Source: Gemmatimonadaceae bacterium (lineage in GTDB: Bacteria > Latescibacterota > UBA2968 > UBA8231). From it: DNA of 64,000 bases. Position numbers and translations under genes: made by a program. The stretch spans positions 1 through 64,000 of the forward strand of contig JAPOZM010000007.1 in the NCBI GenBank assembly GCA_026706075.1, read 5' to 3'. Below are positions 9,198 through 17,209 of this stretch, piece after piece (within the stretch, counting starts at the first letter, position 1; the number at the start of each line of letters is the position of its first letter). The notes beneath the pieces were generated by a model. It had not been told where the DNA came from. It did no database searches and saw only the letters and a list, made by a program, of their open reading frames with translations.

Positions 9198-10361
9198 TCA
9201 GAGTCCGCAGGACTTGCGGAACAGCTCTTCCATGTCGGACATGGTCGTCTTGCGCGGGTTCACCCGCACGTTGCCGCTGCGCATGGCGGCCTCCGCCAAG
9301 CCTTCGATGTCCGGGTCCTCGACGCCGGCGTCGCACAGGTGCCCGGGGATGCCCAGGTCCTCGTTGAGGCGGCGCACCGCCTCCACCGCCAGGCAGGCGG
9401 CATCGTAGTCGCCGTGGCCGTCGGTCTCCTCCCCGAGGGCGGCGGCGACGGCGGCGAACTCGGGGACCCGGGCCTGCAGGTTGTACTCCATCACGTGGGG
9501 CAGGATCACGGCGTTGGCCAGGCCGTGGTGAACGCCGTGCCGGGCGCCGACCGGATGGGACATGGCGTGCACGTTGCCGAGCCGCGTCTGCGAGAAGGCC
9601 ACGCCCGCCAGGCAGCTGGCGATGAGCATGTTCCCGGTCGCCTCCAGCTCGTGGTCGTTGGCGCAGGCCCGGCGCAGGTTGCCGCCGATCAGCTCGATGG
9701 CGCCCAGGGCGAGGCCCTCGGTGAAGGGGGTGGAGAGCAGGTTGGTGTACGACTCGAGGGCGTGGGTGAGGGCGTCCATGCCCGTGGGGCCGCCCACCGA
9801 GGCCGGCAGGGCCACGGCCAGCTCCGGGTCGAGGACGGCCGCCCGGGGCGCGAGCCGCCAGCTGATGACGGGTTCCTTGTTGCGGGTGCGGGGGTGGGTG
9901 AGCACGGCGAAGGGGGTCACCTCGCTGCCGGTGCCGTAGGTGGTGGGCACGCAGACCAGGGGCGGCAGCTCGCGGGTGACCTTGTCCTGGTAGCCGATGT
10001 AGCTGCCGATGCGGCCTCCGTGGCTGACGATGACGCCGATCATCTTGGCCACGTCCATGGGGGAGCCGCCGCCGACGCCGAGGATGGCTCCGCAGCCGGC
10101 GCGCTCGTAGAGCCGGGCGCCGGAGGAGACGTTGCGGGCCACGGGATTGGCGGTGACGTCGGTGAACAGGGCCCACGCGACGCCGGCGTCGTCGAGGGTG
10201 GAGGTGACGCGCTCGACCACGCCGGCCTGCTCCAGGCCGCGGTCGGAGACGACGAGGACCTTCTCGCCCTCGGGCAGCAACTCGGGCAAGCGGGCGACCG
10301 AGCCGGCCCCGTGGACGACGCGGGTCGGAGAGCGGAAGTCGAAACTGTTGGGAAAGGCCAT
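9198..10361 (-). CDS. Iron-containing alcohol dehydrogenase
   Basis: Start 10361 'MAFPNSFDFRSPTRVVHGAGS'; 'GVGGGSPMDVAKMIG', 'HAMSHPVGARHGVHHGLANAVILPHVMEYN'. Confidence 0.93.
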   Translation of the reverse strand: MAFPNSFDFRSPTRVVHGAGSVARLPELLPEGEKVLVVSDRGLEQAGVVERVTSTLDDAGVAWALFTDVTANPVARNVSSGARLYERAGCGAILGVGGGSPMDVAKMIGVIVSHGGRIGSYIGYQDKVTRELPPLVCVPTTYGTGSEVTPFAVLTHPRTRNKEPVISWRLAPRAAVLDPELAVALPASVGGPTGMDALTHALESYTNLLSTPFTEGLALGAIELIGGNLRRACANDHELEATGNMLIASCLAGVAFSQTRLGNVHAMSHPVGARHGVHHGLANAVILPHVMEYNLQARVPEFAAVAAALGEETDGHGDYDAACLAVEAVRRLNEDLGIPGHLCDAGVEDPDIEGLAEAAMRSGNVRVNPRKTTMSDMEELFRKSCGL

Positions 10362-10520
10362 CACCGGCCGGAAGCGTTGGGGTTGGGAGGGGCGAAGGTA
10401 GGGGGGACCGGATGGGCGGGCAAGGACGGGACGCCGTAGACTAGCCGCCAAGGCCCTGCCCCCGAAGGCCGCAGTTCCGAGCGTGCCACGGACGCCGGCG
10501 GGCCTTTGTGACGACCTCCT

Positions 10521-12128
10521 GTGATCCGCTCCCTCCGCAATCGCCGCGTGCTCCTGTGCCTGCTGGCGTCGCTGGCGGTGCACATGCTCTTCCTGTGGGC
10601 CTACCAGCGTTGGGCGGCCGAAAGCGTGCTGCGGGTGCTGCGCCCGGCGCGCTTCGAGCTGGCCCCGTCGCTGGAGCCGCAACGCTTCGAGCCGGCGCCG
10701 CGCGCCACGGTGCCCGATGTCGTGATGGAGCAGCTCCGCCTGGCCGAGCTGATGATGGAGGCGCCCCTGCCCGAGGACGCGGTGGCGGTGCCATCGCCGG
10801 GCCTGGAGGGCCTGGCGCCGGAGCCGGGGCTGGAGGCCGACCCGGGGCTGGGACCCGCCCTTCTGCCGGGGGACACCCTGTCCTACGACAGTGCCCTCAC
10901 CGACCTCTACCGGCGCAAGCTCGTGGAGCTGCACGGGCGCCGCGTCCGGGTGCTGCCCCTGGCCGACACCACCTCCGAGGCCGGCCGCAGGCGCACCCGG
11001 GCCCGCCGGATCATCGACCGCGCCATCGAGGCCATGGGCGGGCTCGAGCGGCTGCAGGCGATCCGGGACAAGAGGATCCGCGTCGAGCGGTGGAACCACC
11101 AGCGCCAGATCTGGGAGCCCGGCGTTGTGCGCTCGTACCTGCGCGGCCGGCGCTACCGCGTCGACATCGGTCCCGCCGAGGCGCGCGGGTACGACGGCAT
11201 GCAGAGCTGGTACCTGCGGTACGGACTCCTCCTGCCCCCCGGGGACGAGAGGCACAACGCCGAGCGCTGGGACTTCCTGACGCGGTTCCGCGGCGACGGC
11301 GTGATCGTGGAGTACGTGGGCCGGCGGGAGATGCGGTTCCGGACCTTGGAGGCGGTACGCGTCATCGACACGAAGTTCGGCCGCCAGCGCCTCGCCTACT
11401 TCGACCCGGGCGACAGCCTGCTTCACACCGAGGTGGAGCGTGGCCGCACGACCACCTACAGGCAGTACCGGGAGACCGGAGGCGTGCTGACGCCCTTCGA
11501 GGTCCTGATCGGGCGACTCTCCTCGCCGCGAGTCACTCGCTACCGCTGGCACACGGAGTTGAACGCTGGCCTGACGGCGGACCTCTTCGAGGTGCCGCAG
11601 CCCGTCTCCTGGGAGCCGGAGGCGGTGCGAATGGTCATCTTCGAGCACGCCCCCGTGCCGCCGGGGGGTCCCGCCGCGCTGAGCCTTCGGTTGGAGGAAC
11701 TGGACCCGGGGGTCGATCTCGAGGGCCGGGCATGGCTCGACCCCCTCGCAACCAACTTGCTCCGGACCTACATGAAGAGGAAGCTGGAGGCGGCCGGCGT
11801 CCTGGCCGAGGCCGAACCCGACTGGCGGCTGAGTTTCCGGGTGGAGGGGTTCTGGGTGGTTTCCGGGCTGGATGGGGGCCCGCCGGTGGCCACGATCGTG
11901 ATCGCCGTGCGACTGCAGAGCCTGACTGGCGAGGGCCTGTGGGAAGGGGAGGTGAAGGACCGCTGGAGGGTCCGCGGCGCTGCCATCGACGACCAGGCGG
12001 CCGATCACCTGACCTTCGAGGGGATCTCGCGGGCCTCGGCGGGTCTGAAGGCGCTCCTCGACGCCCGCACCGCCGTCGCTCAGCCGGCGTCGACTCCGAG
12101 CGCCGGCAGCAGCTCCGGCAGCGAGTAG
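10521..12128 (+). CDS. Hypothetical envelope protein with N-terminal membrane anchor
   Basis: 535 aa, 'RRVLLCLLASLAVHMLFLWAYQRW' TM; 3' end overlaps the convergent HAD gene. Confidence 0.6.
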   Translation: MIRSLRNRRVLLCLLASLAVHMLFLWAYQRWAAESVLRVLRPARFELAPSLEPQRFEPAPRATVPDVVMEQLRLAELMMEAPLPEDAVAVPSPGLEGLAPEPGLEADPGLGPALLPGDTLSYDSALTDLYRRKLVELHGRRVRVLPLADTTSEAGRRRTRARRIIDRAIEAMGGLERLQAIRDKRIRVERWNHQRQIWEPGVVRSYLRGRRYRVDIGPAEARGYDGMQSWYLRYGLLLPPGDERHNAERWDFLTRFRGDGVIVEYVGRREMRFRTLEAVRVIDTKFGRQRLAYFDPGDSLLHTEVERGRTTTYRQYRETGGVLTPFEVLIGRLSSPRVTRYRWHTELNAGLTADLFEVPQPVSWEPEAVRMVIFEHAPVPPGGPAALSLRLEELDPGVDLEGRAWLDPLATNLLRTYMKRKLEAAGVLAEAEPDWRLSFRVEGFWVVSGLDGGPPVATIVIAVRLQSLTGEGLWEGEVKDRWRVRGAAIDDQAADHLTFEGISRASAGLKALLDARTAVAQPASTPSAGSSSGSE

Positions 12129-12667
12129 ATCACCAGGCCGTCCCCGTCCTCGCCGTCCCCGTGGTTGTCCAGATGCACGTAGGGGACGCCCGCCGCCTCC
12201 GAGGCCATGCGGTCGTAGCGGCCGTCGCCGACGAAGACGGCCTCGCCGGCGCCCACGCCAAGCCGCTCCAGGGCCACCCACAGCAGGTCGGGGGCCGGCT
12301 TCAGCATTCCGTCCTCCCGGCAGAGCATCACCTCGAAGCTCAGCCCGAAGGCGGCCACCACCCGCTCCATCGCCTCGCGGTGGTTGTTGGTGATCAGGGC
12401 GCGTCTCAGGGGCAAGCGGTCCAGCCCCTCGAAGAGCTCCGCCAGCCCCTCGTTGGGGACCGCGGCCTCGGCCGCCTCCAGCTCGGTCTCGCGGACGATG
12501 CCCTCGGCGCGGCGGGCCTCGTCCGGCGGCAGCCCGTAGATGTGCTCCATGATGCCGGCGCCCTCGGGCACGCCGACGCGGGCGCGCAGGGACTTCCAGT
12601 CGATGTGGGGGACGGTCAGGGTGCCGTCCATGTCGAAGAGGATGGCCTGCAGGTTCGCGTTGTTCAT
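12080..12667 (-). CDS. HAD-family hydrolase (phosphoglycolate phosphatase-like)
   Basis: 'ILFDMDGTLTVPHIDW', 'ALITNNHREA', 'KPAPDLLWVALERLGV', 'VFVGDGRYDRMAS'. Confidence 0.9.
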   Translation of the reverse strand: MNNANLQAILFDMDGTLTVPHIDWKSLRARVGVPEGAGIMEHIYGLPPDEARRAEGIVRETELEAAEAAVPNEGLAELFEGLDRLPLRRALITNNHREAMERVVAAFGLSFEVMLCREDGMLKPAPDLLWVALERLGVGAGEAVFVGDGRYDRMASEAAGVPYVHLDNHGDGEDGDGLVIYSLPELLPALGVDAG

Positions 12668-12824
12668 GCAGGCTAAGTTGCGTCCCAGGGCCGTGGAGCG
12701 ACAGGGAGGGCCGCGATCTGCGCGGGCGCAGAAGGCCGCGGGCTCCGCCGGTTTGCATCTCCCCCGCCGGGGTCCGTTGCGTATGCGCGAGGCACCGCGT
12801 CATGCGCGACTCCGCAGGATTCCA

Positions 12825-13889
12825 ATGCAACGACGAGCCCTGGGCCGGACCGGCCTGAAGGTCAGCGAGATCGCCATCGGGGGCATCGGGCCCATGGGCA
12901 AGTACGGCCCGGTGGCCGCCGACGGCACCTCCCCGCGCGACCCGGGCCGGCCCAGCGGCGCCTACCGCGGCAACCCCCACTTCGAGGTGGCGCCCGAGGG
13001 GTTCGCCCGCACCATGGCGCGGGCCGAGGAGCTGGGCGTGAACCTCCTCGACACGGCGACTTCCTACGGCCGCAGCGAGGAGGTCTTCGGCCACTACCTG
13101 CGGGACCCCGCCCACCGGAGGAACTGGGTGGTGTGCACCAAGACCGGCGTCTGCGGCAGCATGGGCGACGGCGAGGCCCTGCGGAGCGAGGAGATCGCCG
13201 CCCAGGCCGAGGCCAGCCTGGCCCGGCTGCGGATCGACGAGATCGACATCCTCCTCATCCACAGCGTCGACCAGTACGGCGAGGGGGCCGGGGCGATCGA
13301 GCGGATCCTCAGTTCCGGCATGGTCGAGGCCCTCGAGCGGTTGAAGGCGGAAGGCAAGATCCGGCACTACGGCGTCAGCGGCATGCTGCCCGAGCTCACC
13401 GCGGCCGTCCGCACGGGGCTGTTCGACGTGGCCCTCACCTACAACACCCACAACCTGCTGGTCCGGGACGCGGAGCAGGAGTTCCTGCCCGTGGCGGCCG
13501 AGCAGGACCTTGGCGTGCTGCTCGCGGGCGTCTTCCACGGCGGCCTGCTCTCGGGAGACGCGGCCTGCCAGTCCCTGACGGCGATCGAGCGCTTCTACGA
13601 GAAGGGCGACCCGGGTCTGCACGAGACCGCCCGCATCCTCGAGGGCGCCCGCCGGCTCCAGGAGCTCGCCGGGGGCGGGGCCGCCGGCCTGCGCCGGCTC
13701 GGCATCCGCTTCGCCCTGTCCAACCCGGCGGTCTCGTCGATCGTCTCCGGGATCCGCAGCATCGCCGAGATCGAGGAGAACGCGGCGGCCGTCTCGCAGG
13801 GTCCCCTCTCCGAGGACGAGCTGGTCCGGCTGGCCGAGGTCACCGCGGACCTGCCCGAGATCACCTGGCGGTCCCCGGCGGGGGCGTGA
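12825..13889 (+). CDS. Aldo/keto reductase
   Basis: 'MQRRALGRTGLKVSEIAIGGIG', 'GVNLLDTATSYGRSEEVFG'. Confidence 0.9.
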   Translation: MQRRALGRTGLKVSEIAIGGIGPMGKYGPVAADGTSPRDPGRPSGAYRGNPHFEVAPEGFARTMARAEELGVNLLDTATSYGRSEEVFGHYLRDPAHRRNWVVCTKTGVCGSMGDGEALRSEEIAAQAEASLARLRIDEIDILLIHSVDQYGEGAGAIERILSSGMVEALERLKAEGKIRHYGVSGMLPELTAAVRTGLFDVALTYNTHNLLVRDAEQEFLPVAAEQDLGVLLAGVFHGGLLSGDAACQSLTAIERFYEKGDPGLHETARILEGARRLQELAGGGAAGLRRLGIRFALSNPAVSSIVSGIRSIAEIEENAAAVSQGPLSEDELVRLAEVTADLPEITWRSPAGA

Positions 13890-13891
13890 GC

Positions 13892-14265
13892 ATGGGACGG
13901 ATCTACGAGTTCCGCACCTACAAGCTGCACCCCGGCAAGCTGGAAGCCTTCCGGAAGCGCCTCGAGGAGGGCAGCGTCCCCTTCTTCAAGAAGCACGGCG
14001 TCAGGCTCCACGGCTTCTTCGAGATCGGGGAGGTCCGCCCGAGGCGGTGGCCGAGCACTCGGCCGGAGGGATCGTGCTGCCGGCGGAGGGCACCCGGTTC
14101 GGGCGGGACGAGGTGGCCTACGAGGGCGACGCCGTCTGGCGGCGGTTCGTCGCCGACCCCGAGTGGCACGCCCTGCGCGCCGACAGCGAGGAGCGCCACG
14201 GCGCCATCGTCGCCGAGGAGCGCACGGGCATCCTGACGCCGGGGGCCTGCTCTCCGATGCAGTAG
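13892..14265 (+). pseudogene. NIPSNAP-like small protein interrupted by an apparent 1-nt deletion
   Basis: Frame 1 'MGRIYEFRTYKLHPGKLEAFRKRLEEGSVPFFKKHGVRLHGFFEIGEV', continuing in another frame 'AEHSAGGIVLPAEGTRFGRDEVAYEGDAVWRRFVADPEWHALRADSEER'; one extra G near 14040 gives a continuous 124-aa ORF. Confidence 0.65.
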
Positions 14266-14267
14266 CC

Positions 14268-15071
14268 CTACCCGTAGGCGCCGCTCGGCAGGAAGCCGAG
14301 CAGACGGCGCAGCCGGTCGTCGGCGCCCGCGTACACGTGCTCGGGCATCTGGTAGTTCATGAAGGGATGGTACTTGTGGCCGATCACCCGCCGGGCATAG
14401 CTGATCTGGGTGATGTAGCGCGTGCGGTCGCTCTGGTTTGGCGCGCCCCGGTGCCAGACCTGGTTGTTGAACATGATCACGCTGCCCGCCGGGCCGACGT
14501 TGGAGACCACCCGGTCCTCGTAGCCGCTGCCCTCGATCGGGTTCGGCGGACGGGCGCCGAACAGGTGCGAGCGCGGCACGGTCTGGGTGGGCCCGTTCTC
14601 CACGGTGTCCACGTCGGTGAGGTAGTAGTTGCAGGTGAAGAGGAGCACGGGCAGATGGACGTTGTCGGGCGGCTCTCCGTGGGTGACCTCGAAGTGGGGG
14701 GCGTCGTCCTGGTGCCAGCCGCTGATGCCGCCGCCGGTGGGCGTGCGGAAGCTGTTGTTGTGCATCACGTGGCAGTCCGGCGCCACCAGGCGCTCGGCGA
14801 AGGTGACGATCGGCTCCAGGTCGAAGAGCCGCAGGTTGGCGGCGCTCGTCTCGAACATGCGGGGGTGGAGCTGCTTCCCGGTCCCCTCCTCGGGGCGGCC
14901 GAGAGCGCTCTCCAGGTCGCGGCGCAGCTCGGCGCACCAGTCGGGCGGCAGCACGTTGCGCAGGAAGAGGCAGCCCTCCCGGTGAAAGCGCTGGACCCAG
15001 CCGTCTATGACGGCGTCGTCGGGGGGCTGGTCGGCGAGGCAGGGCTGCTGTGTGGACATTGAGGTGGCCAT
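14268..15071 (-). CDS. Phytanoyl-CoA dioxygenase (PhyH) family protein
   Basis: 'FHREGCLFLRNVLPP', 'GWHQDDAPHFE' (HxD), 'VENGPTQTVPRSHLFG', 'IMFNNQVWHRGAPNQS'. Confidence 0.9.
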   Translation of the reverse strand: MATSMSTQQPCLADQPPDDAVIDGWVQRFHREGCLFLRNVLPPDWCAELRRDLESALGRPEEGTGKQLHPRMFETSAANLRLFDLEPIVTFAERLVAPDCHVMHNNSFRTPTGGGISGWHQDDAPHFEVTHGEPPDNVHLPVLLFTCNYYLTDVDTVENGPTQTVPRSHLFGARPPNPIEGSGYEDRVVSNVGPAGSVIMFNNQVWHRGAPNQSDRTRYITQISYARRVIGHKYHPFMNYQMPEHVYAGADDRLRRLLGFLPSGAYG

Positions 15072-15191
15072 GCTGTATGGTGTTCCCCCCTGTCAGAGAG
15101 TCGGTCGGTGGCTGGGAATCCAACCTAAGCAGCATCGACCGTTGGGGTCCAACAATCCGCCTTCACGCCATACCATAACGAAAGGAATCAC

Positions 15192-16262
15192 GTGAAGAAG
15201 ACAGATCCATTTGAAGAGGGCCTGGCGGCCGGCGAGGCGGCGGCTTCCGCCGCCGGAGGCGCATCGGAGACATCGGGAAACGGGGAGCGCATGTATGTGC
15301 GCACCCAGGGCTTCGGGTCGACTGACGCCGAGCTGCGTTTCCTGCAGCGCTGCGGCGTGCGCCACAAGGCCGCCAACTTCCCCTTCCACCCCGGCCAGGG
15401 CTGGGTTCTCGAGGAGTTGATCCAGGAGAGAGAGCGCCACGAGGCCTTCGGGCTGACACTGGATCTGAGCCTGCTGCCCATATATCAGGAGTTCCCCAGC
15501 ATCATCTACTGGGGGAAGAGCCCGGATCGGGACCGCGACATCGACCTCGTCTGCGAAATGATCCGGACCGCGTCACGGGCCGGTATCGATTCTCTTCGCT
15601 ACAATACCTGCATCCTGAACATCGACCGGACGGAGCAGGAGGAGGGCCGCGGCGGTTACATGCACACCGCCTTCCGTCTGGAGAAGATCCCGGCAGAAGA
15701 TCAGGCCAGGCTCACCGAGGTCGGGAGGGTCACGGCGGAGATGCACTGGGAGCGGATCGAGTATCTGCTGGAACGCATGATTCCCGTGGCGGAGGAGTTC
15801 AAGGTTCGAATGGGCAACTCCCAGGAGGATCCTGCCGTACCCCTCGGGTACAGGGGCGTGGACAAGGTCCTCAATGAGTTCGAGGGGATGAAGCGCTTCA
15901 TCGAGATAGAGCGCAGTCCATACCACGGGTGGAACTTCTGTGTCGGTTCGGTCGCGGAAGGGCTCGAGGATCCGGCGACTGAGATCTACCCCATCATCGA
16001 GTACTTCGGCAGCCGCGATACGATCTTCCTGGTTCACTACCGCAACCTGCTGGGGGGTCGTTACAGCTTCCGCGAGGCTCTGCCCGACGAAGGAGACATG
16101 GACTTTCACCGGGTGCTGAAGGCCCTCAAGGACACGGGCTACTGCTACGGCATCGATCCCGACCACGTCCCCCACACCAAGGACGATCCCGGGGGCCACT
16201 ACCAGTCCTACGCCTACTGCTTCGGCTACATCAATGCCATGATCCAGGCCGTGTACGGATAG
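15192..16262 (+). CDS. Mannonate dehydratase (UxuA)-like TIM-barrel protein
   Basis: 'EEFKVRMGNSQEDPAVPLGYRGVDKVL', 'NFCVGSVAEG', 'IFLVHYRNLLG', 'MDFHRVLKALKDTGYCYGIDPDHVPHTKDD'; GTG start with AAAGGAA upstream, or ATG at 15291. Confidence 0.8.
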   Translation: MKKTDPFEEGLAAGEAAASAAGGASETSGNGERMYVRTQGFGSTDAELRFLQRCGVRHKAANFPFHPGQGWVLEELIQERERHEAFGLTLDLSLLPIYQEFPSIIYWGKSPDRDRDIDLVCEMIRTASRAGIDSLRYNTCILNIDRTEQEEGRGGYMHTAFRLEKIPAEDQARLTEVGRVTAEMHWERIEYLLERMIPVAEEFKVRMGNSQEDPAVPLGYRGVDKVLNEFEGMKRFIEIERSPYHGWNFCVGSVAEGLEDPATEIYPIIEYFGSRDTIFLVHYRNLLGGRYSFREALPDEGDMDFHRVLKALKDTGYCYGIDPDHVPHTKDDPGGHYQSYAYCFGYINAMIQAVYG

Positions 16263-16281
16263 AGGCGCAAGACCTGGCCAG

Positions 16282-16716
16282 ATGGGTTCGCTGGAGATCA
16301 GGATTGCGGAGGGCCGATCCGAGCTGGAGGTCGTCGGAAGTCTGATGCTCCAGCTCCGATCCGGCTATGACCTGGACGGCATGCTCTCGCAGATCGAGGC
16401 CCAGCAGGAGAGAGGCTACAGGGTCGCGTATGCAGAGGAGGGTGGGCGGGCGGTCTGTGCCGCGGGATTCGCAATCAAGACCGGCCTCGCCTGGGGGAAG
16501 CACATGTACATCGAAGATCTGGTCACGGACTCGGAGCGGCGTTCCTCGGGCATGGGCCGTGTCATGATGGATTGGCTCAAGTCTCATGCTCGGGAGCACG
16601 GGTGCGAGCAGATCCATCTGGATTCGAGCGTTCGGCGGTTCCCCGCCCACAGGTTCTACCTTCGCGAGGGCTTCAAGATCGCGAGTCATCACTTCTCGAT
16701 CGTGGATCTCAGGTGA
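16282..16716 (+). CDS. GNAT family N-acetyltransferase
   Basis: 'MYIEDLVTDSERRSSGMGRVMMDWLKSHAREHGCEQIHLDSS'. Confidence 0.85.
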   Translation: MGSLEIRIAEGRSELEVVGSLMLQLRSGYDLDGMLSQIEAQQERGYRVAYAEEGGRAVCAAGFAIKTGLAWGKHMYIEDLVTDSERRSSGMGRVMMDWLKSHAREHGCEQIHLDSSVRRFPAHRFYLREGFKIASHHFSIVDLR

Positions 16717-16722
16717 GGTAGG

Positions 16723-17142
16723 ATGGAACCTGGTCTCGGTATTGTAGCAGTTCTTGCTTGGGCTCCCCTGTTTCTCCTGTGCGCTCTGCTCCTGATCTTC
16801 GGTATCAAGACGAGCCGAAGCTGCAAGCTCGAGAGTCTGCCCTGGCTGGGCGTCTACGTCTTCGGGTCGGTCGTATTGTCATTGACGTGGCCTGTTCTGA
16901 TCCGCCAGGCGGTCGACAGCATGGGCACGGAGGGTGCGCCCTTTGGATGGACTGTGGCGGCATTCGCAGTCCTCTTGCACTATTGCGGCGCTTTCCTCTC
17001 GAATTCAGCCGGACTGGTTCTGGGCCTTCTCATTCTCTCGGACCTGGTGTTCTTGCTCTCGAAGTCCGGTGTTGCCGTAGAAGGTAGATTCCTGACAGAC
17101 TCATCAGGGTACGGGAGCACGGCACCACCTGGGGCACCGTGA
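16723..17142 (+). CDS. Hypothetical small membrane protein
   Basis: 139 aa with several hydrophobic segments; 7 nt after previous stop. Confidence 0.45.
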   Translation: MEPGLGIVAVLAWAPLFLLCALLLIFGIKTSRSCKLESLPWLGVYVFGSVVLSLTWPVLIRQAVDSMGTEGAPFGWTVAAFAVLLHYCGAFLSNSAGLVLGLLILSDLVFLLSKSGVAVEGRFLTDSSGYGSTAPPGAP

Positions 17143-17209
17143 TGTCCATCCTGCTGTTCTCGAAGCTCGCCGTGGTCCTGATCCTCTATCTGTACTAGAG
17201 ATCGGAGCC

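Noticed and set aside
9198-13622. 1474-aa minus-strand ORF
   Set aside because: Only its C-terminal part is the Fe-ADH (start 10361); the rest is antisense to the 10521 gene, the HAD gene and the aldo/keto reductase, a common artefact of high GC.
15075-15173. Imperfect inverted pair GTATGGTGT / ACGCCATAC in a divergent promoter region as an operator
   Set aside because: Arms are ~80 bp apart with a mismatch and no adjacent regulator; too weak to claim.
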